Under the pieces are notes generated by a model that saw only the letters and a program-made list of their open reading frames with translations, made no database searches and had not been told where the DNA came from. The translations under genes were made by a program, and so were the position numbers. From Halocaridina rubra (lineage: Eukaryota > Arthropoda > Malacostraca > Decapoda > Atyidae), in NCBI GenBank assembly GCA_037179515.1, contig JAXCGZ010013576.1:62501-77518 (forward strand): a stretch of DNA of 15,018 nucleotides. The letters are read 5' to 3'. Numbering within the stretch: position 1 is the stretch's first letter; each line of letters begins with the position of its first letter. Below, piece after piece: positions 1 to 8,884 of the stretch.

Positions 1-514
1 TTCCACTAACTCTAATGATTAACTTCATGACGAAACAGCCAAAATTCAAGCTGTTTAAGACAATATTTAACCAATGACCCTTTTAGATATTAATGGTACA
101 CTCGTTGAATCTACCAAGTTAAAAGGTGTTACTACATCGTTTCCGCTGTGCTACAAAAATATGTCATACAGTAATGTACAAATACTGCAATCGTTATATA
201 ATAATAATGTAAAATAAATATATAAATGTCTTTCCTAAGGTCTTATTATCCAAGTGATCTCTCCATCCCCACATCTAGTTTAAGTAACAGTACATGAGAC
301 AACAACAGTAAAGGTGAATCAATTATTTCTTTACGCCCCTTCGCTCAGGTAAAGGGGAGGTGTCGAACAGGTGTGAACACTTGCGTCCTTTATTACCTTG
401 CTCAGCTGCATACAGCAGGTACTTCGGATTTACACCCTGGAAATAATGATAAGAACAAAATAATAGTTATTTTCCTCCTTTAGAACCTAATATATTCTAA
501 AATATCGAGACTGC
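1..514. other. AT-rich stretch, no gene recognised
   Basis: No long open frame, no tRNA-like fold and no long simple repeat stands out. The composition is AT-rich and typical of intergenic or intronic DNA. The right edge is only approximate, because the decayed LINE copy that follows fades out gradually near 515. Confidence 0.5.
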
Positions 515-982
515 TTAAGCTTGCTTGGGATCATCGAAAGGCTATGATACAATTAAATACGTGAAACTCTTTAAAAGGCTGTAAGTAATGTAATATTAAG
601 AACAGGTGAAAATTTCTTGCAATAGAAAAAAAAACGTTACTTATAAGAAAGGGTCAGAGTTAGTTACACGACATCTGATTAGAGGAAGGTTAGCTGTGGT
701 GCTATGCAGGGATTAGTTGATGAGAAATATCTGTTTCTTATCATTGCAACTGAGCTGAGTCTGTTTATATATGTTTGCAGATGACGCAAGGATTGTGAAG
801 AGTGTAAAGGACGAAAACAGGCACAGTACTTCAATATGACCTAAAGAGTCTGCATGAACGGGCAGACAAGTGACTAATGATATGCAACTCTTCAATATGT
901 ATGGTAATGAAAATGGGCAAAAGTACAGGAAAGCTTATATTTAGGCATTCAATAGCAGGAGAGAAAGTTCAGGAATCTGTAA

Positions 983-1014
<32 letters not shown>

Positions 1015-1590
1015 AAAAAAAAATCTAAGAGTAAACGTATTGATAGATTTGTCTCCAAAATTACATATCAACAAGGACAATATAAACAGTGTAGGTTTTC
1101 TTAGTAAACATAATTGTGACCTTTAGGCATATGGGCAAAGAAATGTTTTAGATATATTTACGTGACTTGTGAGTCTTAGACTTGACTATGCAGCACTTTT
1201 CTGGAAATAAACACTTCAGAGAAAAAGTCAGCAAATTGGGGAAAGCTCAGACACATGTTATGAAGTTGGTGATAGATATACGGCACCTCATTTATGAAGA
1301 AAGGTTAAATAAATTAGACTTACCACGCTAGAAGATAGAGTAAAGAGGGGAGATATAGTAAAGCGATACTTTGACTATGCCTGGCTATAGAACTAGAGGT
1401 CATAGTTTGAAGCTCTACAGGATGAAAGGAGATACTTTTTTTAGTGCAAGAAGAGATGCGAAAAAACAGTAAACATTAAACGCTTTCTTGGTCTCAAAGA
1501 AGATAGTGCTAGCGAGAAAAAAAAAAAACTGACCAGAAGATGGGTAGCTAAGAGCACAGGAGCCCTTTCCCGTGAGCACAAATAGTTAAG
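515..1590 (+). mobile_element. Old, decayed 5'-truncated LINE copy (copy 0)
   Basis: This is a heavily mutated relative of the LINE copies at 1612-2330, 2385-3584 and 7539-10400. Aligning by eye, 519-575 still reads as RT motif A (D..KAYDTIK) where the other copies have DFQKAFDTV. Positions 770-800 match the FADD catalytic region (atgtttgcagatgacgcaa). Positions 1131-1440 follow the C-terminal part with many stops and indels. Positions 1531-1590 match the shared 3' UTR, including ccctttcccgt, just before an (AC)n tract. A poly-A expansion at 981-1023 interrupts it. No frame is intact, so it is dead. The 5' edge is uncertain. It is the oldest copy of the cluster, judging from its divergence. 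Confidence 0.75.
981..1023. repeat. Poly-A tract inside LINE copy 0
   Basis: There are 43 bases of A with a single G at 1002. The flanks (gaatctgt and atctaagagtaaac) align to the interior of the LINE, where intact copies have a short A-rich stretch before gagatctaggagtaaac. This is therefore an expansion within the element, not its 3' poly-A tail. Confidence 0.85.
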
Positions 1591-1611
1591 CACACACACA
1601 CACACACACAC
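1591..1611. repeat. (CA)n microsatellite between LINE copies 0 and 1
   Basis: About ten CA units directly follow the 3' tail of LINE copy 0 (aatagttaag) and directly precede the truncated start of copy 1 (cccaagcttgac). It is the junction of two same-strand copies. Confidence 0.95.
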
Positions 1612-2330
1612 CCAAGCTTGACTACTCGGTGGCTGGAGTACAACTTCAAGAGACAGAAAATGAGAGAGATCTAGGAGTAAACATACTGGCAGATTTGTCT
1701 CCAGAAATACATATAAATGGCATAGTAAGGCCAGCATATGCATTCTTATCAAATGTAAGGGTAGCCTTCAGGCACATGGACAAGGAAATGTTCAGAAATA
1801 TTTATGTAACCTATGTGAGGCCAAAACTCGAATATGCAGCCCCCTTTTGGAATCCGCACTTGAAAAAGCGCATAGCTAAGCTTGAAAAAGTTCAAAGATA
1901 TGCCACGAAACTGGTGCCAGAAATACGCAATCTCAGTTATGATGAGAGGCTGAGGGAATTAGACTTACCATCACTCGAAGCTAGAAGAGTGAGGGGGGAT
2001 ATGGTGACAGTCTTTAAATTCCTTCATGGTTATGATAGAGTGGATAGGGATCGATATTTTGATATGGCTGGCTCTAGAACTAGAGGTCCTAGTTTGCAGC
2101 TTCGTAAGAAAACTTCATTGCAGGATGTAAGGCAATACTTTTTCAGTGTAAGAGTAGTTGATACTTGGAATTGGCTAAGCGAGGAGGCAGTTAATGCTCT
2201 CTCAATCCATAGCTTTAAGGACAGGTCCTGATCAGTATGACTAAGTCTAAAATGGAACCGATCAGGAGACGGGCAGATGCGAGCTTTGGGCTCTTTCCCG
2301 TAGACGCAATTAGGTAATCAATTAGGTAAT
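1612..2330 (+). mobile_element. 5'-truncated LINE fragment (copy 1)
   Basis: From 1612 on, this is nearly identical to 2865-3584 of copy 2, with scattered single-base differences. It starts in the region coding downstream of the RT palm domain and runs through the C-terminal domain, the stop and the 3' UTR. The 3' UTR hairpin lies at 2269-2301, and the tail holds two tandem copies of aattaggtaatc (about 2307-2330). It lacks EN and the RT catalytic core, so it cannot move by itself. The 5' junction abuts (CA)n, and the 3' end runs into another (AC)n. Confidence 0.9.
1629..2231 (+). pseudogene. LINE ORF2 C-terminal fragment
   Basis: An open frame of 200 codons corresponds to the region after the RT palm in CR1/Jockey-type LINE proteins. 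It includes the conserved stretches ERDLGVNIL, YVRPKLEYAAPFWNPHLKK and DERLRELDLPSLEARRVRGD. No catalytic RT or EN motif is present. The apparent start Met is simply an internal residue of the parent protein. Compared with copy 2, the end is altered: the frame closes at a TGA a few codons before the usual stop (SFKDRS instead of SFKDRYDKYH). It is a dead fragment that stays open only because it is young. Confidence 0.85.
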
Positions 2331-2384
2331 CACACAGCACACACACACACACACACACACGCACACACTCACACGCACACACAC
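2331..2384. repeat. (AC)n microsatellite between LINE copies 1 and 2
   Basis: This is an imperfect AC array with G and T interruptions (gcac, actc). It begins at the 3' tail of copy 1 and ends where copy 2 begins (atgaggtaagcc). Confidence 0.95.
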
Positions 2385-2386
2385 AT

Positions 2387-3496
2387 GAGGTAAGCCAAAT
2401 CTTACAGGAAAGAGAGGGCTGGGCAGATTGCATATTCCTAGACTTCCAGAAAGCGATTGACACTGTTCCACATGGGAGACTTATTAGGAAGCTGCAATCA
2501 ATGGCTAGAATAGGTGGAAATGTCTTGGAATGGATAAAAACTTACTTAGAAGGGAGGGAACAGAGGGTTAGAGTAAGACACTCAGTGTCTGAATGGAGAA
2601 GAGTTAGTAGTGGAGTTCCACAGGGTTCAGTTTTAGGGCCACTTTTGTTCCTTGTATATGTAAATGACCTACCAGAGTCTGTAAATTCATTCATGAATAT
2701 GTTTGCAGATGATGCAAAGATTGTGAAGAAAGTAAAAAACGAGAACAATGGTAGAGAACTTCAGGAGGATCTAAATAATCTGCATGAGTGGTCAGAAAAG
2801 TGGCTAATGAAATTCAATACCTCAAAATGTAAGGTAATGAGAATGGGTACAAGTGCAAGAAGGCCCAAGCTTGACTACTCGGTGGCTGGAGTACAACTTC
2901 AAGAGACAGAAAATGAGAGAGATCTAGGAGTAAACATACTGGCAGATTTGTCTCCAGAAATACATATAAATGGCGTAGTAAGGGCAGCATATGCATTCTT
3001 ATCAAACGTAAGGGTAGCCTTCAGGCACATGGACAAGGAAATGTTCAGAAATATTTATGTAACCTATGTGAGGCCAAAACTCGAATATGCAGCCCCCTTT
3101 TGGAATCCGCACTTGAAAAAGCACATAGCTAAGCTTGAAAAAGTTCAAAGACATGCCACGAAACTGGTGCCAGAAATACGCAATCTCGGTTATGATGAGA
3201 GGCTGAGGGAATTAGACTTGCCATCACTCGAAGCTAGAAGAGTAAGGGGGGATATGGTGACAGTCTTTAAATTCCTTCATGGTTATGATAGAGTGGATAG
3301 GGATCGATATTTCGATATGGCTGGCTCTAGAACTAGAGGTCATACTTTGAAGCTTCGGAAGAAAACTTGTTTGCAGGATGTAAGGAAATACTTTTTCAGT
3401 GTAAGAGTAGTTGATAATTGGAATTCGCTAAGCGAGGAGGTAGTTAATGCTATCTCAATCCATAGTTTTAAGGACAGGTATGATAAGTATCACTAA
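2387..3496 (+). pseudogene. LINE reverse transcriptase, C-terminal two thirds
   Basis: The frame opens at the truncation point and runs without a stop to TAA at 3494-3496. RT motif A is at about 2447-2470 (FLDFQKAIDTV, where related copies have F for I). Motif B is near 2615-2660 (SGVPQGSVLGPLL), and the catalytic box is FADDAKI at about 2701-2721 with both aspartates. The thumb and C-terminal region follow (EWSEKWLMKFN, ERDLGVNIL, LEYAAPFWNPHLKK). A frame starting at ATG 2501 would be 331 residues, but that Met is internal to the RT. EN and the RT fingers are missing, so autonomous activity is not expected. Confidence 0.9.
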
Positions 3497-3521
3497 GTCT
3501 AAAAATGGAACCGATCAGGAG

Positions 3522-3554
3522 ACGGGAAGATACGAGCTTTGGGCTCTTTCCCGT
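3522..3554 (+). other. LINE 3' UTR hairpin
   Basis: ACGGGAA (3522-3528) pairs with TTCCCGT (3548-3554). An inner GAGC (3534-3537) pairs with GCTC (3543-3546) around a 5-base loop. The equivalent element is at 2269-2301 in copy 1, with one mismatch in the outer stem, and in decayed form at 10348-10380 in copy 3. Many LINEs use a 3' stem-loop for template recognition by their own RT. That role here is inference. Confidence 0.6.
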
Positions 3555-3605
3555 AAACACAATTAGGTAATCACAATTAGGTAATCACACACACATACAC
3601 ACACA
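3555..3605. repeat. LINE 3' tail repeats and (AC)n
   Basis: There are two tandem 14-base units (acaattaggtaatc), then a short (AC)n with AT interruptions (acacat) ending near 3605. This is the 3' junction of copy 2. Confidence 0.85.
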
Positions 3606-4247
3606 TGCTTTAAATAAATTATCCATATTAATTAGATTTATGTTGTCCGTCATATCATCTCGAGATTAGTTTGCAATTTGTTTGAAATTTCAACTAAATG
3701 GAAAAGGTATCAAAGAAAACATTCGAAAAGGATATTTGGTATAAAACTAGACTGCTGAACGATTACGGGTATATAAGTAGCAGATACCAGAGTATGGAAA
3801 TAAGGTGTCAAATATGCTATAATTTTTAACTGAGCACCACATTCCATTAGATTTCAAGTATGATAGACACATATACCCAAAAGTGTCAAGCGAAGAATGT
3901 CAAGTTCCCGATTAAAGAGAAATATTTATGTGTTGAATAATGCAATACTACAGTTTTGAATATATAATAAGACAACACCAAAAGGAAGCAGTATTCTGAA
4001 GACACAACTGGAAACTGTTAAAAGCTACGAATTGAAAAAAGAATCTTCTTTCTCATAAATTATAATATACTCTCTCAATACATGCGGCCAAAGCACATCA
4101 TAATACGATCAGAAATTAAATATCGGAAATTGAGAAGCCAGAGCTCCAATGGCAAGTATCTCGTAGACAATACCATGATAGAAAAAAATGGCTACAACAA
4201 AGCTTAAATTCACATCTAAAAATCTCAAACATTTTGAAAAAGTGACA
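3606..4247. other. No gene recognised
   Basis: This is AT-rich DNA between the LINE cluster and the 3' end of the - strand gene. It probably includes the 3' UTR of that gene on the - strand side near 4247, but I see no clear AATAAA on that strand close to the stop. Confidence 0.45.
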
Positions 4248-4661
4248 TTATCCCTTGTCTTGCAATACCTGGAAATTGTGTAGAATATTAGCAGCAGCAA
4301 CAGTGCCAACATCAGCCATCATTCCAGCCAGCCTGGAAAACCGACTGAGTGCCCAAGACGTCTTACAAAACTCAAGTGCCATGGAGATGGGGTCGGTTTC
4401 GAAGGATACCTCTTTCCACATATCTATAAGGACCACAGCCGCAAAAAGAGCCTCGTCTACAACGTCTGGTTCCCTGGATTTCACTCCTTGCTCTGAATCA
4501 GCCGATCTGCGCCTTCTCTTCATTTTTCTGTCCCATAGGTAATGACTGATGCTTCTCATATGACCCTGCAGTTCTGCTTTCATCATTCTGAGTCTATCAA
4601 GTCTTCGTCCAGCTATGGTCATCACGTTGTTGGTGTTGTCTGATGTTCCAGTTACTGACAC
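4248..4661 (-). CDS. Terminal exon of the - strand Asn-rich gene
   Basis: The frame begins directly after an acceptor (aaatcttcag at 4671-4662) with GTG TCA in phase 0, continuing from the previous exon. It encodes 137 residues and then TAA. Contents: AGRRLDRLRMMK (a Gly-Arg-Arg that resembles a prohormone cleavage and amidation site), then RKMKRRRRSADSE, a furin-like polybasic site. An amphipathic, largely alpha-helical C-terminal part follows (VVDEALFAAVVLIDMWKEV, and onward to VAAANILHNFQ). There is only one Cys. A possible donor (CAG|GTATTG) lies eight codons before the end, so the true C-terminus might differ by a splice that I cannot resolve. Codon-level coherence over 400 bases with no stop supports a real exon. 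Confidence 0.7.
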   Translation of the reverse strand: MSVTGTSDNTNNVMTIAGRRLDRLRMMKAELQGHMRSISHYLWDRKMKRRRRSADSEQGVKSREPDVVDEALFAAVVLIDMWKEVSFETDPISMALEFCKTSWALSRFSRLAGMMADVGTVAAANILHNFQVLQDKG

Positions 4662-4809
4662 CTGAAGATTTTTTATTATCTTTATTTAGAACAAATAATT
4701 TCATGCACACAGATTTGAGAATAAGCAAGATTATTTTTTTTTTTACTGTGTAAAACACTTCTTTTACACACTTTTATTTTTGTTTTGTCTAATATTGATT
4801 TCTTTACTG

Positions 4810-4900
<91 letters not shown>

Positions 4901-5625
4901 CGCAGGGGTGCTATTTTATGAATCAACGAGAGTAAATTAACCTTTGCCAGATAACTGGCTTACCTGATTAATATTCTGATCATTGTTATTATTATTATTG
5001 TTATTGTCATTATTGCTGTTGTCGCTGTTATTGATGTTGTTGGCCACGTTGATGACAGCATTAACAACGTTGAGGATAAAACCCAAAAACCCAAACGAGG
5101 ATAATTGGTTATTGGCAATGCATTCCGTCTCGTCCTCTTGAGGTACCAAGACAATCGGCATGTCCTCTTCCGGCGATCTCCAAATGTTCAGATCATTAGA
5201 ATATTCCTAAAATTGCTCATAATGATATTTAGCACTAATGCAAATGCACTAAAACTGCATAAGTATTGTTGATATTAAAATTTTCCTGAGGATATCATTA
5301 TTATCATTTGGAAGGATATTCATTGATGCTACTATAATTCCATTGAGTTAATATAATATCGACAAATTGTAGAATTAAAACTCTTTGTTTTTAATTTCCA
5401 TAATGACATATGGGAATCAAAATTTAATCTTTGTAAACAAATAAGTAAAAGAGAATATCAAAAATAATCTAAATGAAATAGTAAATAAATAATAAATAAT
5501 ATAAAAATAAAGAAAAGAATTACTTAGAGATAAAATAAATGCAAAATCATTATATAAATTCATTATTAATATGCTATGGCACACAAACTATTTATCAAAA
5601 TACTACTAGAAGAAAATTATATAAC

Positions 5626-5658
<33 letters not shown>

Positions 5659-6502
5659 CGGGACAGTTGCTGGATAGCTATCAGTGCCTCTTTGATTACC
5701 GGAATCGTAAAGACATATTTCGACCACTGACTCCTCCTCTGATGGTGTACTCACTGAACCTACTGAGATGGCAAGAACCACCACAATAAGGAAGCCACTA
5801 CCCAATCCTTCTTAATTTCAAGAAGTTCTGGGGAAGTTATCCTATACGAATCACATTAGAAAGTCGAACCCAGTTTTACCATATCTGAGGTACGAATAAT
5901 GACGATGAATGCCTTACTCACGGGTCTCCTTTCCTTCTCTTATTTTTCGCCGAAGGAGATTTTCTACGGTTCTGGGCACCGAGGAACGCCGAGTATCCGT
6001 CCCGCAAAACGCCAACGTCAGGAGTCACGAGTTGGCGACGGCGTCTTGGTGAAAATAAAGAGATATTGAAATACAATACTGAACATGAGAAACTATGAAT
6101 GCCTCTAGGTCACAGACGTATTCAGTCTTTCATTATACAATTCTAAGATTATGCTTTGATATGGCATCATTTTCTTCGTCCCGCTTTTAGACAGTTTGAC
6201 TCACCTTGTGTGGCTTTTCGTCAGATATTCTTGTTCTTCTGTTTTTAATAGTGATTCTAACCTTTTAGTTATATTGCGGTGTTCTTGAATGTACTGATTT
6301 ATGTAGATATTTAATTGGGAATCAAATTTTGCCAAAAATATAGATGGGTCAGTTTCGCTGACGTCATTGGCTGACCGAATTTGGGTAATCAAGTCATATG
6401 ATGTCGGGAAACTATTCATTTTTCTTATAAATTTCGTTTTAAGATCACACATATATTTAGAAACAAAACAGCGAGATACAGCTTGTAAATTGAGTAAATT
6501 AA
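4248..6502 (-). CDS. Multi-exon Asn-rich protein gene, function unknown
   Basis: Proposed exons in transcription order are 6502-6205, 6044-5922, 5797-5755, 5206-4964 and 4661-4248. Phases at the four junctions agree (2, 2, 0, 0), and the joined frame gives about 373 codons to TAA at 4248-4250. The 5' end is missing, since the first exon starts at an acceptor without an upstream Met. Order of features: a polar helical region, an Arg-rich linker, a short hydrophobic stretch (FLIVVVLAISVGS), an acidic segment, a hydrophobic FGFLGFILNVVNAVINV run, an Asn-rich tract, then a basic region (MKRRRR) and a helical C-terminus. I do not recognise a named domain. The look is of a lineage-specific, perhaps secreted arthropod protein. 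The last two exons are well supported. The join to the upstream ones is less so, and exons 1-2 could belong to another gene or to the 5' UTR. Confidence 0.5.
4814..4903. repeat. (GT)n-(GC)n microsatellite
   Basis: An uninterrupted GT run (4814-4892) is followed by six GC units (to 4903). It lies inside the intron 4963-4662 of the - strand gene, about 150 bases from the acceptor of the last exon. Alternating purine-pyrimidine of this type is prone to adopt left-handed Z-DNA. Confidence 0.97.
4964..5206 (-). CDS. Exon encoding acidic and Asn-rich segment
   Basis: There are exactly 81 codons in phase 0 at both ends. The acceptor is gcaattttag (before 5206) and the donor is CAG|GTAAGC (at 4964/4963). 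Residue order within the exon: an acidic start (EYSNDLNIWRSPEEDMPIVL, PQEDETECI), a hydrophobic to amphipathic run at residues 38-54 (FGFLGFILNVVNAVINV), then ANNINN leading into an Asn-rich tract at residues 56-81 interrupted by S and D. The Asn run is encoded by mixed AAT/AAC codons, so part of the ATT/GTT-rich sequence at 4980-5030 is coding microsatellite. It contains one Cys. The clean splice sites and frame make this the best-supported exon of the gene. Confidence 0.72.
5207..5626. other. Intron of the - strand gene, AT-rich
   Basis: This is the left part of the proposed intron 5754-5207. It is extremely AT-rich, especially 5440-5540 (aataaat-like runs), with no supportable coding frame. 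Confidence 0.5.
5627..5658. repeat. (ATT)n microsatellite
   Basis: About ten ATT units, inside the proposed intron between the short hydrophobic exon and the Asn-rich exon of the - strand gene. Confidence 0.95.
5755..5797 (-). CDS. Short exon encoding hydrophobic, signal-like stretch
   Basis: This 43-base candidate exon ends at a strong donor (TCA|GTGAGT, 5755/5754) in phase 0, matching the next exon at 5206. Its acceptor (gggtag) has a weak pyrimidine tract. It encodes 14 residues, GFLIVVVLAISVGS, which have the composition of a signal-peptide core and cleavage region. Joined to the next exon this gives AISVGS/EYSNDL, a plausible signal peptidase site. There is no ATG in frame, and a TAA lies just upstream, so the Met must come from an upstream exon. 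The frame also stays open past the donor, to 5659. Confidence 0.4.
5922..6044 (-). CDS. Candidate Arg/Lys-rich exon
   Basis: The acceptor is ttttcaccaag (before 6044) and the donor is CCC|GTGAGT (5922/5921). It is 123 bases, phase 2 in and phase 2 out, and compatible with both neighbours. It encodes RRRQLVTPDVGVLRDGY, then a linker dense in basic residues (NRRKSPSAKNKRRKGD). It is markedly more GC-rich than its surroundings, which supports an exon. The translated frame could instead be part of a 5' UTR. Confidence 0.38.
6205..6502 (-). CDS. Candidate 5'-most visible exon, helical polar protein segment
   Basis: The donor is near-perfect (CACAAG|GTGAGT, 6205/6204), and the acceptor is tacgttttgccag (before 6502). 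The frame is open for about 98 codons and ends in phase 2, fitting the exon at 6044. It encodes a mostly polar, helix-prone segment with IFLAKFDSQLNIYINQYIQ and KRLESLLKTEEQEYLTKSH. No known domain is recognised. Two Cys lie near the start. In-frame Mets occur (for example KYMCD and KMNSF) but none is clearly a start. Confidence 0.45.
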
Positions 6503-7394
<892 letters not shown>

Positions 7395-7515
7395 TTCATA
7401 TCCCCTCATGATTGGTTGCCACATTAATGGAATTATTCTAGTTTTGCAAGCACTGCCAGATAACTAAATAAAGTTATATAATGAAAGTGCCTGTTACATA
7501 TATTTCAATTAAAAT

Positions 7516-8130
7516 ATGCATACATATATACATACATTAAGATTGTTATACACAAATGCTGATGGATTAGCTGGTAAGGCAGTAGAATTAAAAGATAGGA
7601 TACACAAAAGTAAGGCAGATATAGCAGCAATTACAGAGACTAAGTTGAGTGAGGACATAAACAGTGTAACAGTTTTTCCTAAGGGCTTCAGAATATTAAG
7701 GGTTGAAAGATCTGAGAGGACTGGTGGAGGGATAGCACTGCTCATAAGTGAAAGGATTCAAGTTGAAAAAATAAACTTGGCTATAGAAAGTGAGTTCAAG
7801 GAATTTCTTGTTGCTCGCATAAAGACTGGGTCAGAGAGCATTATAATAACTGTTGTATATACCCCACCAAGGAAACAAAATAGGCTAGAAGTTTATGAGG
7901 AAAGTCATATAGGTACTATTGTAGTCATAAACTCAGTTGTTTACATGACATGGGAGAGAAAATGTAGGATTTTGATTATGGAAGATTTTAATCATAAAGA
8001 GGTAGATTGGCTAAATCTTGACCCACACAGTGTTGAGGACTCATTCGGGGCAAGATTCCTAGATTGCGTACAAGGGAATTTCCTACACCAACATGTAATG
8101 GAACCAACGAGGGCCAGGGGTGGGGATTAG
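7516..8130 (+). pseudogene. LINE endonuclease domain, N-terminal part
   Basis: The element-derived part starts at about 7540 (LRLLYTNADGLAGKAVELKD). The ATG at 7516 lies in the flanking repeat. EN-type motifs are visible: the Asn of TNADGL, the catalytic Glu in AITETKL, RTGGGIALLI, and LIMEDFNHKEVDW, where related enzymes usually have GDFN. TAG at 8128 replaces a likely GAG codon (RARGGD/EPSLLDLVF). Reading on past it gives SLLDLVFTDNVLDIE before the frame is lost in the A-run at 8177-8184. Confidence 0.85.
7519..7538. repeat. Short ACAT-type repeat at 5' edge of LINE copy 3
   Basis: gcatacatatatacatacat directly precedes the LINE sequence (taagattgttatac). It is the same unit as the array at the 3' end of the copy (10404-10496), as expected if the element inserted within an ACAT array. 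Confidence 0.75.
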
Positions 8131-8161
8131 CCATCACTACTTGATCTAGTATTCACAGATA

Positions 8162-8686
8162 ATGTGTTGGATATTGAAAAAAAATGAGTATGAACCACCA
8201 ATTGGAAAGAGTGACCACTGTGTGTTGTTGATGGAGTATATCATTGAAGATATTCTGCCTGAGAGTAGAGGAACTGAGGACATGAGGAGGAACTATCCGA
8301 AAGGAGATTACATCAAAATGAATGAGCTTTTTGCAGTTACTGACTGGAGAACCTTATTTTACAACAAATCTGTACAAGAAATGTATGACACCTTTTGTGA
8401 GAAATATGGAAAGATAGTAGATTGCTGCATACCTGTCACCAAAGTAGGTGCAATTCATGCCAGAGAGAAATGGTTCGATGATGAGTGCAAAAGAGCTAAG
8501 GAGTGGAGAGACAAATGCAGGAAAAGGTATAGGAGGAGAAAAAACATAAATGCCTGGCAAACCTACAAAAGAGTAAGAAATGATTACCTAAGTAAAAGAA
8601 GAGAGGCAGAGACTATAAGAGGGACATCACCAGGAAGGCTAAAGAAAATCCCAAGCTTTTTCATAGCTTTATCAGAGGGAAACTGA
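8162..8686 (+). pseudogene. LINE endonuclease C-terminal part and linker, shifted frame
   Basis: The frame regains homology after the A-run at 8177-8184. EPPIGKSDHCVLL contains the SDH triad typical of EN active sites. A linker rich in basic residues follows (EWRDKCRKRYRRRKN, YLSKRREAE). From about 8608 a lost base moves the correct reading to the next frame, where RDYKRDITRKAKENPKLF and onward follow the family pattern up to about 8884. The last 26 residues of this frame are therefore out of register. Confidence 0.75.
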
Positions 8687-8884
8687 AGGTAAAAGAACAG
8701 GTTTCAAGGCTTAAGAGAGCGGTTGGAAGCATCACTGAGACGGATGAAGAGATCTGCAAAGAATTGAACAAGGAGTTTCAGTCAGTATTTACAGTAGAAA
8801 ATACCCCACCCCCTCAGATTGCAGAGATAGAAGCTCAAGGGCCGGTATTAGAGAACATCAACCTTACATCCACAGAGGTTAGAT
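8610..8884 (+). pseudogene. LINE segment between EN and RT, third frame
   Basis: Open in the frame of 8647 (AAT CCC AAG). It reads NPKLFHSFIRGKLKVKE, then EEICKELNKEFQSVFTV, then NINLTSTEVRW, which is the usual pre-RT linker of CR1/Jockey-type proteins. It ends in an apparent TAG caused by a lost G near 8884, after which the RT continues in the next frame. Confidence 0.7.

Larger units (their letters stand above)
2385..3584 (+). mobile_element. 5'-truncated LINE (copy 2), RT frame open
   Basis: The first base of homology to copy 3 (9240 onward) is at the atgaggtaagcc immediately after the (AC)n tract, so the truncation point is within the RT, just before motif A. The copy carries an uninterrupted frame of about 370 codons, the 3' UTR, a perfect hairpin at 3522-3554, and a tail with two tandem copies of acaattaggtaatc (3557-3584). 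It is the best preserved of the four copies, but it lacks EN and the RT N-terminus. It is a CR1/Jockey-type element judged by RT motifs. The exact clade needs a phylogeny. Confidence 0.92.

Noticed and set aside
3557..3584. TTAGG within the LINE tail units, as arthropod telomere repeat
   Set aside because: Only one TTAGG per 12-14 base unit and no tandem pentamer. The resemblance is most likely accidental.
4109..4312. Hydrophobic frame on the - strand overlapping the terminal exon
   Set aside because: It overlaps the better-supported exon in another frame. A spliced last exon here would need a 50-base intron and does not match in phase.
4255..4542. + strand frame opposite the - strand exon
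   Set aside because: It is a shadow of the coding exon on the opposite strand, with no independent support.
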